DNA of 64,000 bases from Inia geoffrensis. Taxonomy: Eukaryota; Chordata; Mammalia; Artiodactyla; Iniidae. A program made the translations under genes and the position numbers. The number at the start of each line of letters is the position of its first letter. Position 1 is the first letter of the stretch. Positions 1-10,880 of the stretch are shown in pieces. Location: assembly GCA_036417435.1 (NCBI GenBank), contig CM070913.1:92867373-92931372 (forward strand), written 5' to 3'. The notes beneath the pieces are model-generated. The model made no database searches. It worked only from the letters and a program-made list of their open reading frames with translations, and was not told the origin of the DNA.

Positions 1-1052
1 CTCTGCAGGGTCCCGTGTGCACCTGCTGGGCTGTCCTGTGGACCCAGAGCTCACACAGTGCCCTCTCCTCCCATACCCCAAGGCTTGAGCTTCCTAGGGA
101 AGATGGGACGGGGGGCAGTCTTGGTGCCCGATGTCCCCAGGGCCCCTCACCATCTCAGGGCCCATGTGACCCTCCCAAGAGAGCCGGGCAGCGGGGTTCC
201 CTGCAACGTCTGAGGAAACCGAGGCCCCAAGCGAGTGGGCGGCAGGCTGCGGGCCAGATCCTCGGCGTCCCCCTTGTCTCCTGTGGCTCTGAGTCCATCA
301 GGGCAGGAGGGCCGCAGCCAGAGGCTCCGACACTGAGAAAAGCTCTGGCTTCCGTGAGGTCGTGCACGCGGGTAGAAAACCCGAGTGTGACGGCGGGTCA
401 GCAGTGAGAGGTGCGTCCCCTCCTGGCCCCTGGCCTGTCCACCTCTCTCCAGAGGCTGCTTATTGGTCTCCTTTGAGGGCCCGGCGACTGTCTTGTCCGG
501 ATGTCCTGTGATGTAGTCAGACTATTTTGACATCAAGACAAAGTGTTTCAGAGACAGGACCACTCTCCAGAGACTCCTTTTCAAGGAGATCATTTAACAC
601 CGATCCTCAGAGGGCCGGTGTGGAGCTGACCAAGCCACCAGAGGTCGCAGGAGGGCTGAGGCCTTGAGGCGCCCAGGCCTGGAGCCGGGAGCAGGCTTCC
701 CTCTGGGTCCTGGAGCAGATCTCCCACGGGCTGGGCAGGCTCGGCCAGAGGGGCGCAGGAGCCGCCTGTTCTAATGTATCTTCCCCTGCCCCCTTTTATC
801 CTAGCAGTCTGCCAAATGCAGTGTCCTGGTCAGGAGCCCTTTCTCCTGACCACCCTCTGGAGGGGAGGGTCAGTGGGTGGAAAGGGACCCTTTGCTGTCT
901 CTTCTTCCCCCTCCCTTCCCTGGAGGGGAGCAGAGGCGGGTGCTGTGCTCAGGGCACTGATCACACAGAGGCCCTGGGCCGGCCGCTTCCCCAGCAGCTG
1001 GAAGGGCGTTGTTTTCAGATACAGAATCAATTCATAACAGATCTGCCCTAAA

Positions 1053-1053
<1 letters not shown>

Positions 1054-1094
<41 letters not shown>
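1054..1094. repeat. (TG)n microsatellite
   Basis: An uninterrupted TG dinucleotide run of about 20 units lies in the intron upstream of the first visible ADGRD1 exon. It is likely to be length-polymorphic. Confidence 0.97.
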
Positions 1095-1097
<3 letters not shown>

Positions 1098-1099
1098 CT

Positions 1100-1215
1100 C
1101 TTTGTTTAGACTCTAAATTCTTGGAGCGTAGGGGCTGTTCTGTGTCCTCGACACTTAGCACACATTTCTTGGTACACCATCAGGTATAAAGTGAATAAAT
1201 GAATGAACGAGTCAG
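1100..1215 (+). repeat. L2 LINE 3' end
   Basis: The sequence has the shape of an L2 3' end: an origin-of-copy statement resembling 'ggagcgtaggggctgt', then 'cacttagcacac', and an A/T-rich tail of TGAA units. This is an old element shared by mammals, recognised by eye. Confidence 0.6.
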
Positions 1216-1264
1216 AGGAGACTGGAGCAAAGCTAATAAAATGTCCTGCTCTCATTTTCTGCAG

Positions 1265-1331
1265 GTTTTCCTCTTCTGATCTGTATCATTTCAATAGTCT
1301 TTGCCATGGACAGTTACGGAACAAGTAAGAA
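1265..1331 (+). CDS. ADGRD1: ADGRD1 exon: end of TM4 and start of ECL2
   Basis: First visible coding exon of ADGRD1 (GPR133), an adhesion-family receptor at the plasma membrane that is known to couple to Gs and raise cAMP after its extracellular part exposes a tethered agonist. The 67-nt exon starts with the last two bases of a Gly codon and ends with two bases of an Asn codon. It encodes FPLLICIISIVFAMDSYGTS plus Lys, i.e. the second half of TM4 and the entry to extracellular loop 2. The acceptor is tttctgcag and the donor gtaagt. It joins in frame to 3756. The match to the human protein, as I recall it, is nearly complete; Lys replaces one Asn before the conserved Cys. The ligand-binding, GAIN and TM1-TM3 exons must lie upstream of the window. 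Confidence 0.95.
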
Positions 1332-3755
1332 GTAAGTGAAAGGGTGATCCCTGTGTGGGCAGGACTCCCGTGGGGAGGGGCACAGTGAGGGTCCCCGTGG
1401 CTCGTTGTCTTACTGTGTTCTTCTCGGGGAGGGGTCTGTCCAAGGCTGGTATCCTCCAGCCCTGGCAGTAAAACAGGCCTGATAGAGTGAGAAACACCCC
1501 CGGCGGTGCTCTGGGCTTCCTCCCACCTTGGAACTAGCATCGAGGGGGTCAGAGTGCCTCCTGCACTGGGTGGCCCGGATAAGTCTCTGATGGGAGGTTT
1601 TCATCCATGTGGCTGTCCTGGACGCACAGTCTGGTCACCTGTGGAGCCCTGTTTTGTGCTGACCCTTTCTTGGGGTGGTCAGCAAGTGCCTAGTACATAA
1701 GAAGTCCCATTAAATTACAGCCGAGTGAATACGGGACTGTGTGAGTAAGTGTAGTCTAATGTGCACCCGCAGAGGGGGCGTTCTCATCGCTGGGGCAGCA
1801 GCAGACGGGCCTGTGTATGTGCCAGACCTCGTGCCGCTATTTTGAAACTGCAGCTGGTGGGTCCCTAGTTGAATCAGGGAGAGGCTGGGTTGGGACTGTG
1901 CAACCAGGTCAGGGGTTCACCTTCCAGAAATCTGAATTCCTTTCCTCCCAAAGAGAAAAAGGCTTTAGCTCGCCTGTCTTTAGGGAGCTGCCGCTCTCCT
2001 CAGCCAAGCCACTGAGTGACAATATGCCAGGGAGAGAGCTTAAGAGGAGAGAGAGGGAGTTCAACACTGTTCCAGCTTTCAGCCTGAGACAATTTCTCAG
2101 CTGAGTTGCTAAACTGGGAGGAATCGCTTTTTCTACTTTAGGGCAACCATTTCCTAAAGATGGAGCACTTAAAGAAAGCGCTATCTGAGTCCATACTGAA
2201 ATAAGAATGATTAAACAACCGTTGTTCTGGCCCATTCCTTGCAAGCCTGCGTGGTATCCGAAGCCAAGGCACTAATTAAAAGAAGGAACTTCTTCTCAGA
2301 CACATCTCAATGGCACTTGTCCCGTGTCTTTCCATCTGGGAGCGTGCAGATGCTGGGCCGCCCACGGTGCGTCTCAGCTCCAGGGTCTGTTTCTGATGTC
2401 AGCCTCTCACCCACTCATGTGCCCGAGAGCGAGGCAGCCCCAGCAAAGGTCCCGAAGCTCACTGAGTGTCTGGGGAGGACCGGGGATCTGAAGGTCCTCA
2501 CCCACTTAACGTTCTGCACGAAAATGGTGGAAAGCACAAACTTCCTCTTGCAGAATCCCTACCCTCCCAGGGAGCCTGGGTTGGAGCTGCCCCTTTGCAG
2601 AGGGACCAGCAGACTCGCCGTGAGTTTCCATGTTAAGTGCCGCGTCCTCAGACGGGAGGCTCTTTTCTCCAGGCTCTGGGCTCCAGACGGGAACGAGCCT
2701 CTTACAGGCGCTGTCACCTGTCTGGGGCATTTCGTGTCTCCTGGTCCAGGAGGTCTCGGGGGAGGACGCGGGCAGCAAGGCAGGGCGCAGGCGTGGACTC
2801 GGGTCCCCGAACGTCCCTGGGCCTCAGCTTCCTCTGCAGGGTGGGGTCATCACAGCGCCTGCCTCAGGGGCGCCATGGGGTTACGGGGGGCGGTGCTGTG
2901 CTGTCAGGGGGCTGCACTGGGTGAGCAGGCGTGAGTGAGTGACCAGGCGGCCCCGCAGGGACGTCCACGTCCTGCGTCCGTGAGGATGCACCGTGCGCCT
3001 CACCAGACCCTGGCGGGTGTGTCAGGCCCCCGGGGCTGCCCCCAGATCCAGGGAGGTGACATGTCTCAGGGACCCCGGGCTCTTGGCGGTTCTGATGCTC
3101 TGGAGAGAAATGAGGTAGTAAAGGGGCTGGCGGTCCTTCCTGAGTTCCTGGAATCATGTCTCGTAAGCCAAGAGCAATTTCATATCCTCATACTGGACCC
3201 TACTTCCCAGATGAGGCTACTCTGGAAATCAGAGCCGTGGCTGGGATCCACTGGGACCTTTCATCTCGGTTGTGGAGCGGGGTCGGGGGATGGCACTGCT
3301 GGGAGATGGAACTGACCGATAGCTGATGAGAAGAGGAAGGTGGTCCATGCTGCGTCACGTGATGCCTCCTCACTCCTTGAATCCCTGCAGAAGACACTAG
3401 TGAAGAGTCAGTATTTGAAATGCTCTGGAAGGAAGCCGGCCCCTGGCAAAAGCTCACTTATTTATTTCTTGTAATAAAATTCAAGCCTCCTTTGGATTTT
3501 GGCTAGACCTCAGAGATTGTGAATTTTTCCACTAACCCGGTGACCTGTAAAAGCCTTTTCCCCGAGCCAGTCTACAGACCGGGAGCATTCTTCCCAAGAG
3601 CGGGAGGCGTGAGGTCATGGACAGGATACAGACACGTCTGTAGGGATTAACGATGTCATTGTGACTGTGCCCCATGGTGTCCCTGTACTGTCCTGGACGC
3701 AGGGCCCCTGGGACGTGGGATGATGCACTGGAGTAACCTTCTGCCCCCTCCACAG
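1332..3755 (+). other. ADGRD1: ADGRD1 intron (2.4 kb)
   Basis: A GT-AG intron between TM4 and TM5 exons. It is mostly GC-rich with no clear young repeat. An AT-richer block at about 2100-2290 reads like constrained noncoding sequence rather than like a known repeat, and is listed separately. Confidence 0.85.
2100..2290. other. AT-rich intronic island, possible regulatory element
   Basis: The base composition shifts sharply from GC-rich flanks to AT-rich sequence with TTAAAG, ATTAAAC and CTAATTAAAAG motifs (the last contains a homeodomain-type TAATTA core). I do not recognise a repeat. Such islands in GC-rich introns are often conserved noncoding elements, but conservation cannot be judged from one sequence. 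Confidence 0.25.
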
Positions 3756-3822
3756 TTGCTGGCTGTCGCTCGGGAATGGTGCCATCTGGGCCTTCGTAGC
3801 TCCTGCTCTGTTCATCATCGTG
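3756..3822 (+). CDS. ADGRD1: ADGRD1 exon: ECL2 cysteine and TM5
   Basis: This 67-nt exon completes the Asn codon begun at 1330 and then encodes [20 protein letters not shown] followed by Ile-Val. The first Cys is the extracellular loop 2 cysteine that, in this receptor class, forms the disulfide to the top of TM3. The rest is the hydrophobic TM5 helix. The acceptor is ctccacag and the donor gtacgt. It ends on a codon boundary and joins to 9625. It differs from the human sequence, as I recall it, by Gly-Asn for Ala-Ser just before GAIW, a change at the loop end. Confidence 0.95.
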
Positions 3823-4619
3823 GTACGTCCTCTGCCGTGCGGGCGCGGAGCTGGGCTGGGGAGGGACCGGAGTGGAGGAAGCCCTGGGCTTTGCGGAGGT
3901 GCAGCTGGGCCCCCTGAGAGCACGTCCTAAGCTGGGGCAGCATGGGTCCTGCTACAGCCCCTCATGGGGGTGTGACCCAGCGTCTCCTTTCCCCGAATGA
4001 TACTCAGGAAGGTTGGGCAGGTTTTCAGGTTTAATGCAGATCTGTTTAAGGCCCTCGGTGCTTTTCATGCTGCAGTCGCAGGTGTGGGTGTGTGTCCAGG
4101 AGGGGCAGTGCAGACCCAACTGGTTCTTTGCTTTCCCGATGCTCTTCCATGATTTCCTCACGTGCACATCTCCGTGGTCAAGGAGATGCAGGATCCAGGG
4201 CTCTGTTAGGGAGTTTTTGTCAGAGCCTCCCGAGAACCACACGCAACAGAATTCCTGTGATAATGAGGGACCTACTCAGAGAGGGTGACAGAAATGGGGC
4301 TCTCTAAGCTCACAGTCAGGAACGTTTGCCGTGGCTGTGCGTCTGGGGTTCAGACGAGGCCGTCTCCACGTGGTTCTGGTGCCCCACCTCTCAGCTCTGT
4401 TTTCCTATCAGTTGCCTCCATTCTTAGAAAGGTTACGCCAGATGCTGCTAAGAAGCTCTAGGACCACACAAAATTATAATAACTGCCATGGGAAAAAAAA
4501 AACCTCCCTTGTTGTTCTTGCTATTGTTCTACGACACGTCCCACCAAATCCTGGGATCCATTTTCATCATTTCTGATGGACCTGGCTTGGAACTCTGCCC
4601 ACCATGGGCCCCTCGCTGA

Positions 4620-4790
4620 GGCCAGAGGAGCAGAATGCTCTGATTGGCCAGAGGAACGGAATGTTCTGATTGGCCAGCCTTCCCTGAAGCCAGTGGAAGC
4701 AGAATGTTCTGATTGGCCAGCCCGCACTGTGGCCGGAAGAATGAAATGCTCTGATTGGCCAAAGGACTGGAACGCCTTGATTGGCCAGGC
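4620..4790. repeat. Tandem array of five CCAAT (NF-Y type) motifs
   Basis: The core gattggcc starts at 4642, 4668, 4711, 4753 and 4779, giving spacings of 26, 43, 42 and 26 nt. Each unit has the form '(ggaa)(c)ggaatgttctgattggcc'. On the - strand the core reads GGCCAATC(A), which fits the NF-Y consensus; four of the five have the full GGCCAATCAG. A sixth and seventh isolated ATTGG lie near 5412 and 5477. The units look like local amplification of a fragment of an old interspersed repeat. Whether it acts as an enhancer or cryptic promoter is unknown. Confidence 0.75.
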
Positions 4791-4880
4791 CTGGGCCACA
4801 GCTCTAACCCTGGGTCCTTATACTTGGTTTCCCATGAAGTTATTTAACGTTAATAATAAAGCTCAAATTTATAGAGCATC

Positions 4881-4902
4881 TTTTTTTTTTTTTTTTTTTT
4901 AA
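4881..4902. repeat. Poly-T run
   Basis: A run of about 22 T residues follows an 'ataataaagctcaaatttatagagca' type sequence. It may be the tail of an old retroposed fragment read on the - strand; the body is not recognisable. Confidence 0.6.
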
Positions 4903-7900
4903 GATCTGAATGTGTTTTTACATTAAATTTCTCTCTTACTTGCCCCTAAATTAGCTGCTTGCAGAGATGGTAATTTCCGTTATTACAGAGGGGCCAATTA
5001 AGGTGCAGGGGATAAGTAGAATGATAAACTCCTGGCCCGTGGGGGTAGCTGTACTAGTTTAGGTGTCCCCTCCCTCTCCTCCCCCACATCCTTCCACTCG
5101 CCCTCTTCCCTTTGTTCTCTGTCCTCCCCCTTCTCCCCAGGTGCTAGTAAACCAGCTTGAGTAGAAAAGGCTCAGTCCTGGGAAACAGGGGAATCAGGCA
5201 TGGCTGGTTCCAGGCACTCAGTGATGTCCACAGGTATCTCCTACTCAGCCCGTGGTCCCATTGCCTCCTTGCTGGCTCCATCTCAGGCAGGCTTTCCTGG
5301 GGGGGACATGATGGAGCTGGTACCCTGACACATCCTCCAGCTCTGCAGTTCAGGGTAAGGAGGGAGGCACTGTTCCCAGCAGTCCCAGCAGAAGTCCCAG
5401 GGCAGATTCTGATTGGCTCCCATGGGTCAGGTGTCTGTTCCAGAGCCAGTCACTGAGGCTTGGGTGGAGGCAGATGATTGGTCAGGCCCAAATCACATGA
5501 GTATCCAGGGGCAGGGTTTATTATTTTATCCCCCTGAACTCTTGGGGCTAGAGGTGGGGATCCCCAAGGAGCCCTAGGTAAAGGGCCTGGGAGAGGGGGC
5601 TGCCAGTACCTGGGTGCTGAGCCTGGCTGGGGTCTGGTCAGAGGTGAGGCATCGCCATGCTGTCCCAGTCTGGACATCTCTCCCCACAAGTGTTGGGGGC
5701 CGACATTAGGGCACCCCCCATCCCTCCTGCCAACCTTGTGCAAATCCACAAAACACACTCTCCACACCCTTGGTTGGGACCCTAGAACATGCTCTCCACG
5801 CACCCCCAGGGTGGGAGCCAGGCCATGCTCACTGCCTCTGAGGGTGCTGCCTTTGAAGGGTGTTGAGCCCCCAGGTGAGCCCGGTACTGAAGGTGAGGGA
5901 AGGGACTCCAGCCAGAGACACTTGAGCCTTTGGTGTCCTCATCCATCGCCTCCCCCATCGGGTGTCCCGGCTGAGGTGGCACATGAACTGTCCTCCTAAT
6001 CCTAAGGACAGATCCAATGTTCTGTGTCACCAAGGATGGCTGCCAGAGGACGGACTTATTTGGAGAGGGTCTGTGGATGGCACTGAAGCCCACCGCTCCT
6101 GCATCCCCTCCATGTGGATCTTTCCTAAATACTGTGAAGCCAGCCCTCCTTTCACCCACCCCCCTGCTCCCTTCCCCAACGGCTGATTTGAAAGCATCTT
6201 TTGACTTTGTTCCAAATTCGGTGGCACTGACTGGAGCTGTGGGCCCTGGTGGTTAATTAGAAACGCATCCAAGGGAAGACGCCTAAAGATGTGGCTGCTC
6301 CCTCCTTAATTGAAATTCCACTCAGACATCCTCAGGCCACACAGAGGTGCAGCAGCATCCTCTTGGTAGAGGGTTTCCAGAAGGGCAGAGTGGCGGGCAC
6401 CATCGTGGTGTCGTCGTCTGTTCGGGACATGAGGGAGGGCGCTGGTGCCAGCCCCACACACGCTCCCCCGTTCAGGCTGTGTTGACCCCGCTCCCCTCCA
6501 CGCCGGTCCCCTGCCAGGTGACGTGTGCTCAGGGGCGTCCACGGCCACGGGGACAAGCAGGAGACGGTGGCATTCCCTCCCTGACATGCTGGCTCTGCGA
6601 GCCTCCTGGGTCCCCGTGGCCCCAGCCCCCAGGGCTCTGTGCCAGAGGAGAGGCGGGGTTGTGCTCCCAGCTCTGCAGGGCTCGTGGGCCCACCGGGCTC
6701 CCTGTAGGGTCCGCGCAGGGCCCTGGTGGGAGGGGTGGGCGACCGGGAGACGGGGGCCTTGTGAGCGTCAGCTGGGTGCCCCTCCCATGCCACTTCCCCC
6801 CTGTTCTCAGTGTCCCCGGGGGGCCGGTCCGGATGGACACAAACCAGGCTCAGAGGGAGGGAGGAGAGGGGGGCCAGGAGTGCACCCCCCGATCCCTCGT
6901 GCAGGGCAGTGGGTGCACGGTGCTCCGTCCCCCACAGGCCACACTCTCGTGGGCAGCGCCGGCCCAGCCCTGGCCGCAGGGTCCCTGAGGCTGTCCGTCT
7001 GCCCTCAGCCCCCTGTGTCACAGGAGCCGGTGTCCCCAGCACCCTGTGAGCCCTGGCTGTCTCTCTGGTCACGGGGCTGCCTTGCGGCTTGCGGTGTTTT
7101 CCGTCTCTGCCTGTCACAGACGGTTAGAATCACACTGCTGTGTCACCTCTGCGCGGGAAGGGGGACTGCAGTCTTTGCCAGTCCAGGGCGAGGGCACAGC
7201 AGTTCTGTAAAGGAGACCTCCTTCCAGGAAGGGCTGCCGGGTCGGGAAAGGGACGGGACTGTGGTCTCAGGGCGTCCGTCCTTGGCGTTAACCCCGAGCT
7301 CTGAGTACAGGCCCGGGTCCTTCCATCAACTGCTTTCAGCTGCGGGAGGTGGTGCGTTGTCGTGGTGACACGTCCCTGAGCTCTCCCTCCAGGCTGTGCC
7401 CTGTCCCAGGGCTGCGTGAGGGCCATCTGTAGTCACTTTCCCACCCGGCCTTTCACAGGGTGACAGAGGCTCCCGTGGGCGACCCCGGGGTGCCCTCCCT
7501 TCCGGCCCCTGGGGTCCGGGAGGACCACTCGCCTCGTCACCCAGACGGAGGCTCGGGCTCAGACCTGACTCCAGCCCCACCGCCAGTTCAACCCTCCTGG
7601 TCAGAGCACGGGCAGTGGCAGGGGTGGAAGGGGAGTAAGTGTGTGTGGAAGGCCTCGCCCTGCTGTCTCTCTGTGCTGACTTAACCCCCCAGGTCTGCAG
7701 GGCCCGGCAGCATCGCCCGCTCCCAGACTCCCCGGCTGAGCTGGCTGTTTCCTCTGACTTTGCTCAGTGACGGCGGGGCATCCGAGGCTGGGATCCCACC
7801 CACCACAGCGAGGGGTCCAGCAGCAGGCTCCCCGCATCCCATGTCTTCCAGGCTCGCTGGAGCCCTGCTGTCCTTCCAGAGGGGTGTTACCTCCACCCCA

Positions 7901-7934
7901 GCCCCTCTCCTTGACATGGGCCATGCACCTGTGA

Positions 7935-8060
7935 GGACTGCAGTTCTCACACTTGTTAGTAATGGAATCCCTGGGGAGCTTGGGAATGGTTCCTGCCTGA
8001 GCCCCACCTGGGAGGTTCTGGGTTTACTGGACCTTTCAGAGCTCCCGGTGATTCCGGTGT
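7935..8060 (+). repeat. MER5-like hAT-Charlie remnant
   Basis: The sequence 'gcagttctcacacttg ... aatccctggggagcttg ... gagccccacctggg ... ttctgggtttact' follows the order of the MER5A/B consensus as I recall it (nonautonomous hAT-Charlie DNA transposon). It is degenerate and old. Confidence 0.5.
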
Positions 8061-9194
8061 GGAGCTGGCTTGCAGTCCAAGGTGGGCTGTGGGAGGTTGG
8101 AGAGCCCTGGGCTGGGGGGAGGGGATGTCCGCTGAAAACGGTCAAGGGCAGGGTCAGCTGGCTGCGGCTCATGTGGTAAATCCCACGCAGGTGCCGGGCA
8201 CTTATTTACAAACTGTGGCGGCTGTCACGCTGCAGCCGTTGAGTTTAGCTGTTACAATAGAGACTGGGAGGCCTGAAAAGCCAAAAATGTTTGCTCCCTG
8301 GACCTTGAGAGAAAAAGCATGCAGACCGCAGGCCAGGGGATGCCGCAGAGGGGTCCTGAGACCCAGCCTCTCCGACTGTCAGGGCTCAGGCTGGCCGGGG
8401 GCGGAAGTGTCCCGTGTTTCTCATTTCCTCTGAGGACCCTGGGTTGTGCCATGTTGAGTCGTGCCCCGTTGTTCCCAGAGGCGCTCAGAAGACAGCCGGT
8501 TTCAGCGTCACACGTAGGGCCCAGCCCCATTGTGTAACTTGTGCAAAGCTCTGTTCGGGCGCACGTTCACGTGAGCACGTCCGTGGGAAAGAAATGTCTG
8601 GATGGATGCACACGGGATGGCGTTCTCCAGAGAGGGGTTTGTGTCCGGGGGGTACTTGCCTGCACATCCCATCCATTTAAAAACACCCACATGTCACGCG
8701 CGTGGTTTTAAACTAAAACACTTTGGAAAGGTGCATGTTCGTGTAGGGGTGTGTGGTTTCGCTGTGTCCCTGTGAGGTGGGTCCCGGAGAGACAGGAACC
8801 TGTGGGACGGGATTGTCACCGTGGCGCCTGGCGGGCCCAGTGCTGGGAGGGAAAGGGCAGAACTGAGCCCCTTCCGGTTCACAGCTGACCTGTCACCCCA
8901 CTGCCAAGTATGCACCCACCAACTGTCCCTTCACAAACTGTTCTCCCCGATTATGAAGGAACATGGATGCCATTTCCTGGGCGACTCCAGTGAGGCTGAG
9001 TGCAAAAGTGCCACGGGACAGGCAGGTCTTACAGAAGCAGGGACGCCATGGGCCACAGGGGCCACTTAGCCTGAGCCCCCCCAGGGGGCTTGTTCCGTGC
9101 TGGCGCCACCCGGGAAAAAGGCCTCCAAGTCCGGGAAGAGAAAGAGTCTAGAGTTTGGCAGGAGGTGAGAGCCAGGCTGTGCTCCGGCGCTCAG

Positions 9195-9300
9195 ACTGCA
9201 CTCTGGGCGTTCCTACTCTGTCTCATTAAGCGGAAGAACTGAGGTTCGGAGGACTTGAGCACGTTACGCAGGGCCACACCCAGGGAGCACGTGGTGAAGG
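9195..9300 (-). repeat. MIR SINE remnant
   Basis: A short block reading 'gcggaagaactgaggttcg ... cttgagcacgttacgcagggccacac' matches the reverse of the MIR core and tail (ggaaactgaggctcagagaggttaagtaacttg, in consensus). It is degenerate. Confidence 0.4.
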
Positions 9301-9624
9301 GAGGCTGGAAGCAGCCCTGTCTGGTTCCGAGGTTCACAGCCTCCTTGCCTTGGCGGCGAGCAGAGGAATGCTTTCTTCGGTGTGCTGCTGGGGACGCGGC
9401 CTGGGGCGTTCGGCCGTCTTTTCTCGGGAGCACAGATGTGGGCTCCCAGAAGGCAGTCTTGCAGGTGACCCGTGCAGGTCAAAGTTCAGGGACACGGCTT
9501 CGATATCTCCCAGAGACGCCGCCTGTTTGCCTGGGAAGCCTGGCCGGGGAGGGGGCCCGGTGCACTCGGATGCCCTGCTGGTGTGGCTCCGGCCATCACC
9601 TTGTCTCCCGTTCTCCTCATGCAG

Positions 9625-9716
9625 GTCAACATGGGCATCCTCATCGCGGTGACCAGGGTCATTTCACAGATCAGCGCTGACAACTACAAGATACACGGAG
9701 ATCCCAGCGCCTTCAA
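9625..9716 (+). CDS. ADGRD1: ADGRD1 exon: end of TM5 and ICL3
   Basis: This 92-nt exon encodes [20 protein letters not shown], then [10 protein letters not shown] and the first two bases of a Lys codon. It covers the cytoplasmic end of TM5 and intracellular loop 3, a region that contacts the G protein in adhesion receptors. The acceptor is tcatgcag and the donor gtaagt. It joins in frame to 13170. The only difference from the human sequence I recall is Met for Ile in VNIG, so this loop is very strongly conserved. Confidence 0.97.
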
Positions 9717-9994
9717 GTAAGTGGCACCCTGGGCTGACAGCCATGCCCCCTGCCCACAGAGGCTGCTCGCGGGTGGCGGGAGGGCGGGTCACACCCTTGG
9801 GCTTGCCCGGTGTCCTCATGACGCGCGTCCTCATCGGCCTCTGTGACCAGCACCAGCTCGCTGCGCCCATTTGTGAAAGAAGGCGGTCTATTAGATGTTC
9901 TCCCAGAGACTGCTCCACCCCTAGGGTGAGAGGAGCTGGCGCTGGGGTCCAGAGGAGGGCTCTACCTGGGTCAGTCCTGCCTCAGCCCTACCAT

Positions 9995-10095
9995 CTTCTG
10001 GGACCTCGTGAGCTATCCAACCCCTTAACGCCCTGATTTCCTCGTCTGCGCGGCGAGGGTGATGGCGGCCGTCTTACAGGTTGTCCTGAGGAGGG
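9995..10095 (+). repeat. MIR SINE remnant
   Basis: The run 'aaccccttaacgccctgatttcctcgtctgcg...gtcttacaggttgtcctgagga' follows the MIR consensus through its core: CCTCAGTTTCCTCATCTG, then TACCTCATAGGGTTGTTGTGAGG. Recognised by eye. Confidence 0.6.
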
Positions 10096-10714
10096 TGGAC
10101 CTTCCTGACCCGCTCTGGGACTGGCTTATCCTCCGAAGGAGCAGGCCTCTCTGAATGGGGGCCGTTCCCCCCACACACTCGCTGCCATCTGGGGTTTCTT
10201 CACCCCAGTGTCGGGGCTCTGCCCATTGCAAGTGACAGAAAACCCAACACAAACTGGCTAAAACACAAGGCGTACCTATCGACACAGGCAACCGTAAGTC
10301 CAGGAATGAGTCTAGAATGGCTTGGTCCAGCGGATCAATTAATGCCACCAGGGCCCAGCTCCTCCCGCACTTCTCAGCTCCACGCCCTCTGTCGGCTTCA
10401 CGCTGAGACGGACTCTGCCTCCTGGTGACCAAGTGGCTGCAACAGGAGGTTCAAATCCACGGGAAAGTGTGTCTCTTTCCCCAGGAATCAGAGGTCCTGA
10501 GCCTGGAGACCGAGACTCAGACCAGACCACATGCCCATCCACACATCAGTCCCAGTGGATGGAAATCACCAGTTAACCCTTGCCTGAGTCACACGGTCCA
10601 TCCTGGCTCTGGGGTGCAGTCAGCACCCCCAAACCACCCGGCCAGGAAGTGGGGGCAGTGGCCCCTCAAAGGGAATTTAGGGGCTGCTATAGAAACAGTG
10701 TGCAGATACTAGGC

Positions 10715-10880
10715 AGCTGACATTCTGTAAGTTACTTTATCTACTTTATCTACACTATATCTCTTCCGATCTGAAAGGGAAAACAGTAAACATGTCAGCA
10801 GCAAATCGATAAGACAATTATTTTGTAATGAATTCCAGACACTGTAAATTAACCTGACAAGTGGCTCCGGCCCCCTTGGG
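10715..10880. other. AT-rich intronic island, possible enhancer
   Basis: The block contains repeated ctttatcta units, a cgataag GATA-type site, ttattttgtaatgaattc and ctgtaaattaac, inside otherwise GC-rich intron. It is not a repeat I recognise. Regulatory function is inference from composition and motif density only. Confidence 0.3.

Larger units (their letters stand above)
1..1264 (+). other. ADGRD1: ADGRD1 intron, 3' part
   Basis: The window opens inside an intron of ADGRD1; the preceding exon, which should carry TM3 and the start of TM4, is not visible here. The stretch holds a TG microsatellite and an L2 remnant, and ends in a pyrimidine-rich tract and an AG acceptor directly before position 1265. 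The open frames in it have no recognisable protein content. Confidence 0.75.
3823..9624 (+). other. ADGRD1: ADGRD1 intron (5.8 kb)
   Basis: This is the largest intron in the window. It contains an array of five CCAAT-type motifs at 4620-4790, a poly-T run near 4881-4902, a MER5-like remnant near 7.94 kb and a MIR-like remnant near 9.2 kb. The long GC-rich stretch 6300-7600 has overlapping open frames on both strands, as expected from CpG-rich composition, with no recognisable protein. Confidence 0.85.

Noticed and set aside
2239..2934. Open frame of 231 codons in an ADGRD1 intron
   Set aside because: It is open in overlapping frames in CpG-rich DNA, with no domain, no start context and no splice pattern.
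4620..4790. Possible CRISPR-like array
   Set aside because: Repeats are short, spacings irregular and the sequence is a mammalian intron.
4521..4902. Repeat-containing peptides on both strands (e.g. repeated Gln-Ser-Glu-His)
   Set aside because: They come from reading the CCAAT array; a repeated DNA unit makes a repeated peptide in any open frame.
6332..7368. Open frames of up to 307 codons on both strands
   Set aside because: Three overlapping frames are open on both strands at once. The composition (Pro, Gly, Arg, Ser) is that of GC-rich noncoding DNA.
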